A stretch of 17,903 nucleotides of DNA from Paracoccaceae bacterium (GTDB lineage Bacteria > Pseudomonadota > Alphaproteobacteria > Rhodobacterales > Rhodobacteraceae): the NCBI GenBank assembly GCA_003512825.1, contig DOOI01000045.1, positions 23,062 to 40,964 of the forward strand. The letters run 5' to 3'. Position numbers and translations under genes: made by a program. The notes beneath the pieces were generated by a model, which searched no databases, was not told the DNA's origin, and was given only the letters and a program-made list of their open reading frames with translations. Shown here piece after piece: positions 7,875 through 16,159 of this stretch; position 1 is the first letter of the stretch; each line of letters opens with the position of its first letter.

Positions 7875-9767
7875 ATGACCCGGCACGACAAAATCCCCGC
7901 AATGGTGACAGTCAAAGGCACCGCCATCAATGCAGAACCGGGCTCGCGCCCGGTGCTCGTGGACGGGGCCGATACGATCCCGCGCCTGTTTCAACACCGC
8001 TGCAAACAAGACCCCGCCCGCGTGGCGCATCGCGAAAAGACCTTGGGCATCTGGCGCGCCTTTTCGTGGGACGACTACTGGAACCATGCGAAATGGATCG
8101 GTCTTGGCCTCAAGCGGCTGGGCCTGAAACGCGGCGACGTGGTGCAGATCCTGTCAGAAGACCGCAAGGAATGGCTCTATTTTGATATGGGCATTCAATG
8201 CGTGGGCGGCATTGCCTCGGGGATTTACACCACCGATGCCGCGACGCAGGTGGCCTATATTCTCAAAGACAGCGCCTGTCGCTTTCTCATCGTCGAGAAC
8301 GAGGAGCAGCTGGATAAATTCCTTGAGATTCCAGACGGCGCGCCCGGTGTGGAAAAGGTGATCATCCTCGAAGAGGAAGGCCTGCACGCCCTTGAAGGGG
8401 ATCGCTACATGTTCCTGCCCGAGCTGTACGCCTTGGGCCAAGACGAAGAAAAAGCGGCTCCCGGTAGCTTTGAAGCCGAGATCGGGCAAAGCGCGCCTGA
8501 GGATGTGGCACTTTTGATCTACACATCCGGCACCACGGGCGCCCCCAAAGGCGCGATGTTGAGCCACGAGAACATCCTCGCGGCCATGCAGGCAGGCCTG
8601 CGGGAACTGGCCGTCGAGCCGGGTGCCGAGCAGCTGTGTTTCTTGCCGCTGTGCCATATCTTCGAGCGCAACAACTCAAGCTATTTCCCGCTCGCAGCGC
8701 GCTCCATCGTCAACTTCGCCGAAAGCCCGGAAACTGTGTTCGACAACCTGCGCGAAGTCAGCCCACAGAGCTTTTCGGCGGTGCCGCGCGTTTGGGAAAA
8801 GGTCTATTCGCGGGTGCTGATCTTGGCACAGGAAGCCACGCCTTTGGGCAGACTGGCCTTCTCATTGGCGATGAAGGCAGGCTTTGCGCGCGCCGACGCG
8901 CAGGCGGCGGGCAAATCGCTGGGGCCGATCAAGGGCCTCGCGGTGGGGCTGGCGGATATGCTGGTTTTTCGCAATCTGCGCCAGCTTTTGGGTATGGATC
9001 GCCTGAAACAGGGTATTTCCGGAGCAGCCCCGATCAGCCCGGCCCTCTTGCGCTGGTATCGCGCCGTAGGGGTTCCGATCTATGAGGGCTATGGCATGAC
9101 CGAGAATGCCGCCACTTGCACCGTCAATCGCCCCGCGGCCAACCGACTGGGCACTGTGGGGCCCGTGATGCCGGGCGTCACGGTGCGGATCGCAGATGAT
9201 GGCGAAATCCAAAGCCACGGCCTGACCAATTTCAAAGGCTACTGGAACCTGCCGGAGAAGACCGCCGAGACCTTTACCGCTGATGGCTGGCTTCGCACTG
9301 GCGACATCGGGCGGGTGGATGAGGCGGGCTTTCTCACCATCACTGGGCGTCTGAAAGATATCATCATCACAGCGGGCGGCAAAAACATCACCCCCGCAGA
9401 AATCGAAAGCCGCCTGAAGTTCAGCCATTACATCGCAGATGCAGTGGTGATTGGTGACAAGCGCAAATATCTTTCCTGCCTCGTGATGATCGATCAGGAG
9501 AACGTGGAGAAATTCGCGCAGGATCATAAAGTGCCCTTCTCGGACTTTGCCTCGCTGTGCCGGGCACCACAGGTGCTGGACCTGATCAAGGCCGAGGTGG
9601 ATCAGGTGAATATCGAGTTCGCCCGTGTCGAACAAATTAAGGATTTCCGCCTCATTGACGTGCTGCTCACCGCCGAGGACGAAGAGCTGACCGCCACGAT
9701 GAAGCTGAAACGCGCCACAGTGGAAAAACGCCACAAGGCGCTGATTGATGATATGTATCGTTCATAA
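7875..9767 (+). CDS. AMP-forming long-chain acyl-CoA ligase (AMP-binding enzyme) within the liv operon
   Basis: A cytoplasmic acyl-CoA synthetase of 630 residues: carboxylate + ATP + CoA gives acyl-CoA + AMP + PPi. Motifs are in order: the P-loop YTSGTTGAPKG (from Tyr216), YGMTE (406-410), TGD (Asp477), GRLKDIIITAGGKNITP, and near the C-terminus TMKLKR (Lys610/Lys612 region) where the catalytic lysine is expected. Length and the KNITP form fit the long-chain/FAA1-FadD15-like group better than acetyl-CoA synthetases. ATG 7875 is set by GGAGG (7862-7866), 8 nt upstream. No terminator separates it from the ABC subunits, so it should be co-transcribed. Inference: it activates the acid imported by the transporter, which could be fatty, aromatic or alicyclic; the sequence alone does not decide. 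Confidence 0.92.
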   Translation: MTRHDKIPAMVTVKGTAINAEPGSRPVLVDGADTIPRLFQHRCKQDPARVAHREKTLGIWRAFSWDDYWNHAKWIGLGLKRLGLKRGDVVQILSEDRKEWLYFDMGIQCVGGIASGIYTTDAATQVAYILKDSACRFLIVENEEQLDKFLEIPDGAPGVEKVIILEEEGLHALEGDRYMFLPELYALGQDEEKAAPGSFEAEIGQSAPEDVALLIYTSGTTGAPKGAMLSHENILAAMQAGLRELAVEPGAEQLCFLPLCHIFERNNSSYFPLAARSIVNFAESPETVFDNLREVSPQSFSAVPRVWEKVYSRVLILAQEATPLGRLAFSLAMKAGFARADAQAAGKSLGPIKGLAVGLADMLVFRNLRQLLGMDRLKQGISGAAPISPALLRWYRAVGVPIYEGYGMTENAATCTVNRPAANRLGTVGPVMPGVTVRIADDGEIQSHGLTNFKGYWNLPEKTAETFTADGWLRTGDIGRVDEAGFLTITGRLKDIIITAGGKNITPAEIESRLKFSHYIADAVVIGDKRKYLSCLVMIDQENVEKFAQDHKVPFSDFASLCRAPQVLDLIKAEVDQVNIEFARVEQIKDFRLIDVLLTAEDEELTATMKLKRATVEKRHKALIDDMYRS

Positions 9768-9786
9768 GCCCCGCAAAGGATGGGGC
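9768..9786 (+). other. Intercistronic hairpin before the substrate-binding protein gene
   Basis: GCCCC (9768-9772) and GGGGC (9782-9786) form a 5-bp stem around a 9-nt loop, starting at the first base after the ligase stop. There is no T-run. A small hairpin here could act as an RNA processing or 3' protection point, letting the binding protein be made in excess over the membrane parts. This is inference. Confidence 0.4.
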
Positions 9787-9809
9787 AAATCTCAGGGAGG
9801 AGACTACAT

Positions 9810-10970
9810 ATGAAGACGACATTGAAAGCACTGGCGATCAGCGCCTTTGCCCTTGGTATGGGCGGTGTTGCTCAGGCAGAAACACAGGGCGTGACCCCCA
9901 CAGAAGTTGTGGTCGGCTCGGTCAGCGACCTGTCCGGCATCTTCGCCGCCGTCGGCGTGCCCGCCGTGAATGGCGCCAATCTGCGCTTTAAGGAAGTCAA
10001 TGACGCAGGCGGCGTGCATGGTCGCAAGATCAAGTTCATCGTCGAAGATCACGGCTATCAGCTGCCCAAGGCAACTCAGGGCTTTAACAAGCTGATCAAC
10101 CGCGACGGCGTTTTCGCGATGCTGCTGTCGCTTGGCACGCCGATGAACCTTGCGGGCTTCCAGTTGATGAACCCCAAAGGCATCCAAAATATTTCCCCGC
10201 TCAGCTCGGCACGCGAAATGCTGCAAGAGCCGATCGACAACAAGTTCGTTTCCTTCTCCAGCTACTACGATCAGGTGAAGGGCGGCTTGGCCTATCTGTC
10301 GAGCACCTACGGACTCAAGAAAGTCTGCGCGATGTATCTGCCGACCGACTTCGGCAAGGAAATCGCGACATCGGCCAAGGAGCAGGCGGCGACTTTTGGA
10401 ATGGAGTTCGTCTCTGAGACCACCCACAAGCCCGACGAGCAAGATTTCGTTGGTGCGGTGCAGAAACTGCGCGCCGATGGCTGTGAAGTTGTCGCCATGG
10501 CGCTCGGTGTGCGCGCAGGCATCACCGTGGTCGGCACCGCCAAGCAGCTTGGCTGGACCGAAGCGAAGTTCCTCAACACCTCTGCTGGCTTCCTCGAAGT
10601 TGTCGCCGCCGTTCCCGGCGGTGTGACCGAAGGCCTCTATGCCGCGGCTGGCTGGCAGGACATGGTGGGTCGTATGGACCTGCCCGCCGTCAAAGCCTTC
10701 GCAGAGGCCTATCAGGCCGCCTATAGCCAACCCGCCTCGGGCTTTGGCATGCTGGGCTACACCGGAGCCGACACATTCGTGCGCGCCCTCGAAGCGGCAG
10801 GCCCTGACCTGACCCAAGAGTCCTTCCGCGCTGGAATGGAAAGCCTCAACTATGACAGCGAGCTTTTGGGCACCACGATTAACTTCACCACCGGCTCTCA
10901 TCAGGGCGCCAATGACGTGATCATCTCGGTCGTCGAAGGCGGTATTTGGAAGATGGTTGGCAAGCAATAA
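9810..10970 (+). CDS. livK: Periplasmic substrate-binding protein of the LivJ/LivK (type I) family
   Basis: A secreted binding protein of 386 residues that would deliver substrate to LivHM. A Sec signal peptide is clear: Lys3 and Lys6 in the n-region, a hydrophobic core, and AQA/ET as a signal peptidase I site near residues 24-25. No lipobox cysteine is present. The mature protein starts with the family pattern (VVVGSVSDLSGIFAAVGVP, then NGANLRFKEVNDAGGVHGRKI). A strong GGGAGGAG (9795-9802) selects ATG 9810 over an in-frame ATG at 9780. It is unusual in being last, after the ligase. Two cysteines lie in the mature part, in the VCAMY and DGCEVV segments. Ligand identity is not evident; the livK symbol denotes family only. 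Confidence 0.93.
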   Translation: MKTTLKALAISAFALGMGGVAQAETQGVTPTEVVVGSVSDLSGIFAAVGVPAVNGANLRFKEVNDAGGVHGRKIKFIVEDHGYQLPKATQGFNKLINRDGVFAMLLSLGTPMNLAGFQLMNPKGIQNISPLSSAREMLQEPIDNKFVSFSSYYDQVKGGLAYLSSTYGLKKVCAMYLPTDFGKEIATSAKEQAATFGMEFVSETTHKPDEQDFVGAVQKLRADGCEVVAMALGVRAGITVVGTAKQLGWTEAKFLNTSAGFLEVVAAVPGGVTEGLYAAAGWQDMVGRMDLPAVKAFAEAYQAAYSQPASGFGMLGYTGADTFVRALEAAGPDLTQESFRAGMESLNYDSELLGTTINFTTGSHQGANDVIISVVEGGIWKMVGKQ

Positions 10971-10991
10971 GCCAACTTGAAGACCCCCCCT

Positions 10992-11020
10992 AAAGGGAGC
11001 GCTTCGGCGCTCCCTTTTTT
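10992..11020 (+). terminator. Rho-independent terminator of the liv-ligase operon
   Basis: AAAGGGAGCGC (10992-11002), a TTCG tetraloop (11003-11006) and GCGCTCCCTTT (11007-11017) form an 11-bp stem that runs into a six-T tract (11015-11020). It lies 21 bp after the binding-protein stop and marks the end of the operon. Confidence 0.95.
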
Positions 11021-11099
11021 CTTGGGCAAAACGGCGTTTTCAAAGCGGCGCCCCCCTCGTTAGCGCAAGCATGATTCGTGTTCGGGCAATTTTATTGCG

Positions 11100-11178
11100 C
11101 CAAACCTCTTGATTTTGGGTGGAATCGAACAAAGCTGCAAAAAACCTTTGTTTCCAAACTGCTTGAAATTTGGGCGGA
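11100..11178 (+). repeat. Twin 24-25-bp elements (CCAAA...TTTGGGyGGA) upstream of acs
   Basis: Copy 1 (11100-11123) and copy 2 (11154-11178) share CCAAAC, then two variable bases, CTTGA, an A/T run, TTTGGG, one variable pyrimidine and GGA. They differ by a one-base indel and a few substitutions. Each copy also has internal dyad symmetry (CCAAA facing TTTGG). Copy starts are 54 bp apart, about five helical turns. This looks like a repeated binding site for a dimeric regulator. Confidence 0.6.
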
Positions 11179-11231
11179 TTTTTGCCGAGTGGCCGCTGCC
11201 AAGCCCAAGTGAGAGCGCGAATTTTCCACAA

Positions 11232-11299
11232 ATTTACAAAATTCACAGCCGCAAGTGAAAGAAATTTACAGAAAAAGACCCTAAAAGAAGATGGTTACA
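11232..11299 (+). repeat. Three TTACA repeats upstream of acs
   Basis: ATTTACA occurs at 11232-11238 and 11264-11270, 32 bp apart, and a related TTACA with a following GAAAG is at 11295-11299, 29 bp further on. The second and third copies both continue into GAAA. The near three-turn spacing would place them on one face of the helix. They lie about 110-180 bp upstream of the acs start. Confidence 0.45.
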
Positions 11300-11408
11300 G
11301 AAAGTTTAACTTGTGGCACAGGTGACAAAGGGAAGGAGCGCGCGTCGCCTTTGGTGGCGCATGCATGAATAAAGATGAGCTTGAGGGCGCATCTAGAAGG
11401 AGAAGCTC

Positions 11409-13358
11409 ATGACTGACAAAACCTATCCGCCATCGGCGGATTTTGTAGCGAAAGCGCATATCACCGCTGACCGCTACCGCGACATGTATGCAGCGTCAGT
11501 ATCCGACCCCGAGGGTTTCTGGAGCACACACGGCAAGCGGGTCGATTGGATCCGCCCCTATACCCGCGTAAAAAACACATCATTCAAGCCGGGCAATGTC
11601 GACATCAAGTGGTTTGAAGACGGCACATTGAACGTCTCGGCCAACTGCATCGACCGCCATCTGGGCACACGCGCCGATCAGGTCGCGATCATCTGGGAAC
11701 CCGATGATCCCAATGAGCCGGCGCAGCATATCACCTATGCACAGCTTCTGGAGCAAACCTCGCGCATGGCCAATGTCCTCAAGGATATGGGCGTGGGCAA
11801 GGGCGACCGCGTTGTGATCTACCTCCCGATGGTGCCGGAAGCCGCCTATGCCATGCTGGCCTGCACGCGGATCGGGGCCATCCACTCCATCGTATTCGCA
11901 GGCTTCTCGCCGGACGCGCTGGGCGCACGGATCAATGGCTGTGACGCGAAAGTGGTCATCACCGCTGATCACGCCCCACGGGGCGGCCGCAAGACCCCGC
12001 TGAAATCCAACACCGACGCCGCACTCCTGCACTGCAAGGACACGGTCAAGGTTTTGGTGGTCAAGCGTACGGGCGATCAAACCACTTGGGTTGACGGGCG
12101 CGACTATGACTACAACGCGCTGGCAGCCGAAGCGTCCCCCTATTGCACCCCCGCCGAGATGAACGCAGAGGATCCCCTCTTCATTCTCTACACCTCTGGC
12201 TCCACGGGCCAGCCCAAGGGCGTCGTGCACACCACAGGCGGTTATCTTGTTTACGCAGCGATGACCCATGAATTCACCTTCGACTACCATGACGGCGACA
12301 TCTATTGGTGCACCGCCGATGTGGGCTGGGTCACGGGGCACAGCTATATCGTCTATGGCCCCTTGGCCAATGGTGCGACAACGCTGATGTTTGAAGGCGT
12401 GCCCACCTATCCGGACGCAGGGCGTTTCTGGGCCGTTTGCGAAAAGCACAAGGTGAACCAATTCTACACTGCCCCCACCGCCATTCGCGCGCTCATGGGT
12501 CAGGGCACGGATTTCGTCACCAAATACGACCTCTCCTCGCTCAAATTGCTGGGCTCGGTCGGCGAGCCGATCAACCCCGAAGCGTGGAACTGGTATAACG
12601 ATGTCGTGGGCAAAGGCCGCTGCCCCATCGTCGATACCTTCTGGCAAACCGAAACCGGGGGCCACATGCTCACGCCTCTGCCGGGGGCCACTGCGCTCAA
12701 GCCCGGTGCGGCACAGACGCCGTTCTTTGGCGTGCAGCCTGTGGTATTGGACCCACAATCCGGTGCCGAGATCACCGAGACCGCCTGCGAAGGCGTGCTC
12801 TGCATCAAGGACTCGTGGCCGGGTCAGATGCGGACGGTCTGGGGCGATCACGAGCGCTTTGAAAAGACTTATTTCGGCGATTACAAAGGCTACTACTTCT
12901 CCGGTGATGGATGCCGCCGTGACAAGGATGGCGATTACTGGATCACGGGACGCGTCGATGACGTGATCAACGTCTCTGGGCACCGCATGGGCACCGCCGA
13001 AGTCGAATCCGCCCTCGTGGCGCATCAAAAAGTCGCCGAAGCGGCTGTGGTCGGCTATCCCCATACAATCAAGGGTCAGGGCATCTACGCCTATGTCACC
13101 TTGATGAATGGCGTCGCCCCCACCGAAGAGCTCCGCAAGGAGCTGGTGACATGGGTGCGGAAAGAGATCGGTCCGATTGCTTCGCCTGATCTCATCCAAT
13201 GGGCGCCCGGCCTGCCAAAGACCCGCTCCGGCAAGATCATGCGCCGCATTCTGCGGAAGATCGCCGAAAACGACTTTGGCGCTCTGGGCGACACGTCGAC
13301 ACTGGCCGATCCGTCGGTGGTGGATGACCTCATCAACAACCGGATGAACCGGGTCTGA
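11409..13358 (+). CDS. acs: Acetyl-CoA synthetase (acetate-CoA ligase, AMP-forming)
   Basis: A cytoplasmic enzyme of 649 residues: acetate + ATP + CoA gives acetyl-CoA + AMP + PPi. The length and residue numbering follow the enterobacterial enzyme closely. The P-loop is [11 protein letters not shown] (from Tyr261). The small-acid pocket tryptophan is Trp412 in WQTETGGH (position 414 in Salmonella Acs). Asp500 and Arg515 bind the adenylate, and PKTRSGK carries the catalytic Lys609, which in known Acs enzymes is switched off by acetylation. AGAAGGAG precedes the ATG by 6 nt. First gene of an operon with adk, DUF4212, a symporter and DUF294. Propionate could be a minor substrate. Regulation is probably through the repeated elements upstream. 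Confidence 0.98.
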   Translation: MTDKTYPPSADFVAKAHITADRYRDMYAASVSDPEGFWSTHGKRVDWIRPYTRVKNTSFKPGNVDIKWFEDGTLNVSANCIDRHLGTRADQVAIIWEPDDPNEPAQHITYAQLLEQTSRMANVLKDMGVGKGDRVVIYLPMVPEAAYAMLACTRIGAIHSIVFAGFSPDALGARINGCDAKVVITADHAPRGGRKTPLKSNTDAALLHCKDTVKVLVVKRTGDQTTWVDGRDYDYNALAAEASPYCTPAEMNAEDPLFILYTSGSTGQPKGVVHTTGGYLVYAAMTHEFTFDYHDGDIYWCTADVGWVTGHSYIVYGPLANGATTLMFEGVPTYPDAGRFWAVCEKHKVNQFYTAPTAIRALMGQGTDFVTKYDLSSLKLLGSVGEPINPEAWNWYNDVVGKGRCPIVDTFWQTETGGHMLTPLPGATALKPGAAQTPFFGVQPVVLDPQSGAEITETACEGVLCIKDSWPGQMRTVWGDHERFEKTYFGDYKGYYFSGDGCRRDKDGDYWITGRVDDVINVSGHRMGTAEVESALVAHQKVAEAAVVGYPHTIKGQGIYAYVTLMNGVAPTEELRKELVTWVRKEIGPIASPDLIQWAPGLPKTRSGKIMRRILRKIAENDFGALGDTSTLADPSVVDDLINNRMNRV

Positions 13359-13377
13359 TCAGATGGGAACTGACACC

Positions 13378-14046
13378 ATGAGCAAAGCTGCCGTTTTGAT
13401 CCTTCTTGGCCCACCCGGCGCCGGGAAGGGCACCCAAGCGCGGATGCTTGAAGAGGACTTTGGCCTCGTTCAGCTGTCGACGGGCGACCTTTTACGCGCG
13501 GCTGTTGCCGCGGGCACCGAAGCAGGCCAGCGCGCCAAAGCGGTGATGGAAGCAGGCCAGCTTGTCTCTGACGATATCGTGCTGGCGATCTTGCAAGACC
13601 GCATGGCCGAGCCAGACACAGCCAAGGGGATTATCCTTGACGGATTTCCCCGCACTGCAGGCCAAGCAGAGGCGCTCGACGGGCTCCTCGCAACCGCAGG
13701 CCAAGAAGTGACTGCCGCAATCAGTCTAGATGTGGTAGATGAAGCAATGGTTGCCCGCGTATCTGGTCGCTACACCTGCGCCAAATGCGGCGAAGGCTAC
13801 CATGACGAATTCAAGAAACCAGCTCAGGCTGGGACTTGTGACAAATGCGGCGGCGCGGATTTCAAACGTCGCGCCGACGATAATGCCGAAACGGTGCGTG
13901 AGCGGCTGAATGCCTATCATGCCCAGACGGCGCCACTGATTGCCTATTATGGCGAGAAGGGCGTGCTGAAATCGGTCGACGCAATGGGACCCATTGCCGA
14001 CATCCGTGCTGCACTGTCCCAGATCGTCAAAACCGCGTCGGTGTAA
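13378..14046 (+). CDS. adk: Adenylate kinase with zinc-type LID
   Basis: A cytoplasmic enzyme of 222 residues: AMP + ATP gives 2 ADP. The P-loop is GPPGAGKGT (11-19), STGDLLR begins the AMP-binding part, and DGFPRT is present. The LID domain carries four cysteines (134, 137, 154, 157) as two CxxC pairs, the zinc-binding form; RRADDN follows. ATG 13378 is chosen because GGGAA lies about 9 nt upstream, while the in-frame ATG at 13363 has no ribosome-binding site and adds five residues. It follows acs by 19 bp, so it should be co-transcribed. Acs releases AMP, so this enzyme would recycle that product. Most bacteria carry adk in the ribosomal protein cluster, so this may be a second, dedicated copy. 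Confidence 0.96.
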   Translation: MSKAAVLILLGPPGAGKGTQARMLEEDFGLVQLSTGDLLRAAVAAGTEAGQRAKAVMEAGQLVSDDIVLAILQDRMAEPDTAKGIILDGFPRTAGQAEALDGLLATAGQEVTAAISLDVVDEAMVARVSGRYTCAKCGEGYHDEFKKPAQAGTCDKCGGADFKRRADDNAETVRERLNAYHAQTAPLIAYYGEKGVLKSVDAMGPIADIRAALSQIVKTASV

Positions 14047-14054
14047 CGAAGGGG

Positions 14055-14077
14055 GCCCGTGTTCTTTCGACGCGGGC
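14055..14077 (+). other. Hairpin between adk and the DUF4212 gene
   Basis: GCCCGTGT (14055-14062) pairs with ACGCGGGC (14070-14077) over 8 bp with one G-U pair, around a 7-nt loop. No T-run follows. It lies 8 bp after the adk stop and may partly terminate transcription or separate expression of acs-adk from the symporter genes. Confidence 0.45.
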
Positions 14078-14105
14078 TGGAGAAACAAGGAAGGGAGTGT
14101 AACAA

Positions 14106-14363
14106 ATGGCGGACAACTCATCGTCCAACGCCTACTGGGCGGCCAACGTGCGGATCATTATGATTTCGCTGGCCATCTGGTTCGTCTGTTCATTCGGGTT
14201 GGGGATCATCCTGCGCCCAATGATTTCGGGTATTTCGGTCGGCGGAACCGACCTCGGGTTCTGGTTTGCCCAGCAAGGGTCGATCATTATCTTCATCGCG
14301 CTGATCTTCTTTTATGCATGGCGCATGAACAAACTCGATGCTGAACACGGCGTCGAGGAATAA
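14106..14363 (+). CDS. DUF4212 small subunit of a solute:sodium symporter
   Basis: A small inner-membrane protein of 85 residues with two membrane helices (about residues 15-36 and 55-75) joined by a loop with ISVGGTDLGFWFAQQG, ending in WRMNKLDAEHGVEE. This matches the DUF4212 family of putative solute:sodium symporter small subunits, which is usually encoded directly before its large partner; that gene begins 18 bp downstream. It is similar in role and layout to the YjcH-ActP pair of enterobacteria, but not obviously homologous in sequence. AAGGGAG lies about 8 nt before the ATG. Confidence 0.93.
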   Translation: MADNSSSNAYWAANVRIIMISLAIWFVCSFGLGIILRPMISGISVGGTDLGFWFAQQGSIIIFIALIFFYAWRMNKLDAEHGVEE

Positions 14364-14381
14364 GGGAAGGGACAGTTAATC

Positions 14382-16151
14382 ATGGATCAGTATACTCTGA
14401 ACCTCCTGGTCGTGGGTGCGTCCTTCGCACTCTACATCGGGATCGCGATCTGGGCCCGCGCGGGCACGACCGCTGAATTCTATGCCGCTGGCCAGGGCGT
14501 TCCCCCGGTTATGAACGGTATGGCAACTGCGGCTGACTGGATGTCGGCAGCTTCCTTCATCTCGATGGCTGGCCTCATCGCCGCTGTTGGCTATGGCAAC
14601 TCGACCTTCCTCATGGGCTGGACTGGTGGTTACGTGCTTTTGGCGCTGCTGCTCGCTCCTTACCTGCGGAAATTCGGCAAGTTCACCGTGCCGCAGTTCA
14701 TCGGGGACCGCTTCTACAGCCGGTCGGCGCGCCTCGTGGCCGTTGTCTCGCTCATCGTGATCTCCGTCACCTACGTGATCGGTCAGATGACCGGTGCTGG
14801 CGTTGCTTTCTCACGCTTCCTTGAAGTTCAGTCCTCGACGGGTCTGTGGATCGCTTCGGGCATCGTGTTCATCTACGCCGTTCTCGGCGGGATGAAAGGC
14901 ATCACCTACACGCAGGTCGCACAGTATTGCGTGCTGATCATCGCCTATACCATTCCGGCGGTCTTCATCTCGCTGCAACTGACTGGCAACCCGATCCCGG
15001 GTCTGGGCCTCTTCTCGACCCATACCGAGTCTGGCCTGCCGCTCTTGTCGAAACTCGACGAGATGGTCACTGCACTGGGCTTCAATGACTACACCAACCT
15101 GCATGGTTCGACCTTCAACATGTTCCTCTTCACCCTGTCGCTGATGATCGGTACCGCGGGTCTGCCCCACGTGATCATTCGCTTCTTCACGGTGCCGAAG
15201 GTTGCCGACGCGCGCTGGTCTGCGGGCTGGGCATTGGTCTTCATCGCGCTGCTTTACCTGACGGCTCCTGCCGTGGGTGCAATGGCACGTTTGAACATCA
15301 TCGACACCATCTACAAGGACGGCACCAATTCGGCGCCTGTGCTCTACGAAGAGCGTCCCAACTGGATGAAGAACTGGGAAGTCACCGGTCTTCTGAAGTA
15401 TGAAGACAAGAATGGCGACGGCCGTATCCAGTACTACAACGACAAGTCGGAAGGCTTCAAAGCCACCGCCGAAGCCAATGGCTGGGCTGGCAATGAATTC
15501 ACCTTCAACAACGACATCCTCGTTCTGGCAAACCCGGAAATCGCGAACCTGCCCGGTTGGGTAATCGCGCTGATCGCGGCAGGCGGCCTTGCGGCAGCTC
15601 TGTCCACGGCTGCGGGTCTTCTGTTGGCCATCTCTTCGGCCATCAGCCATGACTTGATCAAAGACACGCTGAACCCGAACATCTCGGAAAAGGGCGAGCT
15701 TCTGGCCGCACGTATCTCGATGGCGGGCGCAATCTTGGTGGCGACCTTCCTCGGTCTGAACCCACCCGGCTTTGCGGCGCAAACCGTGGCTCTGGCCTTC
15801 GGTCTGGCAGCGGCAACGATCTTCCCGGCACTAATGATGGGCATCTTCTCGAAGCGCATCAACTCCACCGGGGCGACCTTGGGCATGTTGACAGGTCTGG
15901 TTGTGACCTGCGTCTACCTGTTCACATATCTTGGCTGGTTCTTCATTCCGGGCACCAACATGCTCGACAACGTTCCTGCCAACTACCTCTTCGGCGTCCC
16001 GCCAGCGGCCTTCGGCCCGATCGGCGCACTGTTGAACTTCGCTGTGGCTTACATCGTTTCCTCGATGACCGCCGCACCGCCGAAAGAAGTACAAGACCTC
16101 GTTGAATCGATCCGCGTTCCAAAAGGCGCGGGCGCTGCAACCGGTCACTAA
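14382..16151 (+). CDS. Solute:sodium symporter (SSS family, VC_2705-like), probable acetate/monocarboxylate uptake
   Basis: An inner-membrane sodium symporter of 589 residues with about 13 hydrophobic segments. SSS-family patterns include MNGMATAADWMSAASFISMAG near the N-terminus, LRKFGKFTVPQFIGDRFYSR, GLPHVIIRFFTVP in the middle, and AALSTAAGLLLAISSAISHDLIK toward the C-terminal half. A hydrophilic insertion (about residues 310-375) carries an EF-hand-like loop, DKNGDGRIQYYN (342-353). The large partner of the preceding DUF4212 protein. Co-location with acs argues for acetate or a related short acid, as for ActP, but the substrate is inferred from context. Codon choice is strongly biased to C-ending codons, as in highly expressed genes. 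Confidence 0.92.
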   Translation: MDQYTLNLLVVGASFALYIGIAIWARAGTTAEFYAAGQGVPPVMNGMATAADWMSAASFISMAGLIAAVGYGNSTFLMGWTGGYVLLALLLAPYLRKFGKFTVPQFIGDRFYSRSARLVAVVSLIVISVTYVIGQMTGAGVAFSRFLEVQSSTGLWIASGIVFIYAVLGGMKGITYTQVAQYCVLIIAYTIPAVFISLQLTGNPIPGLGLFSTHTESGLPLLSKLDEMVTALGFNDYTNLHGSTFNMFLFTLSLMIGTAGLPHVIIRFFTVPKVADARWSAGWALVFIALLYLTAPAVGAMARLNIIDTIYKDGTNSAPVLYEERPNWMKNWEVTGLLKYEDKNGDGRIQYYNDKSEGFKATAEANGWAGNEFTFNNDILVLANPEIANLPGWVIALIAAGGLAAALSTAAGLLLAISSAISHDLIKDTLNPNISEKGELLAARISMAGAILVATFLGLNPPGFAAQTVALAFGLAAATIFPALMMGIFSKRINSTGATLGMLTGLVVTCVYLFTYLGWFFIPGTNMLDNVPANYLFGVPPAAFGPIGALLNFAVAYIVSSMTAAPPKEVQDLVESIRVPKGAGAATGH

Positions 16152-16159
16152 GACCTCTC

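Larger units (their letters stand above)
11021..11408 (+). other. 388-bp non-coding regulatory region upstream of acs
   Basis: No convincing gene lies between the terminator and acs. The stretch is clearly richer in A and T than the genes around it. It contains a small GCAAT-ttt-ATTGC hairpin (11086-11098), the twin CCAAA...TTTGGG elements (11100-11178) and the ATTTACA repeats (11232-11299). AGAAGGAG (11395-11402) is the acs ribosome-binding site. I could not pick a clear -35/-10 pair. A short minus-strand open frame (11040-11246) has no recognisable features. Confidence 0.75.

Noticed and set aside
9804..10967. Minus-strand open frame of 387 codons opposite the binding-protein gene
   Set aside because: It mirrors the binding-protein gene almost end to end and has His/Arg/Gln-rich low-complexity content with no domain. 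It comes from the G/C-biased codon use of the real gene.
11314..11331. Possible sigma54 promoter at TGGCAC upstream of acs
   Set aside because: The -24-like TGGCAC is present, but no GC lies at the required -12 position, so the GG-N10-GC spacing fails.
11580..13199. Minus-strand open frame of 539 codons opposite acs
   Set aside because: It is wholly antisense to a highly conserved acs whose catalytic residues are all in place. Long antisense frames are expected in GC-rich genes.
13363..13377. ATG 13363 as the adk start
   Set aside because: It has no ribosome-binding site and adds five residues before the conserved N-terminus; ATG 13378 has GGGAA upstream.
14811..15782. Minus-strand open frame of 323 codons opposite the symporter
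   Set aside because: It is antisense to a clear membrane transporter and its translation is charged and repetitive, with no recognisable domain.
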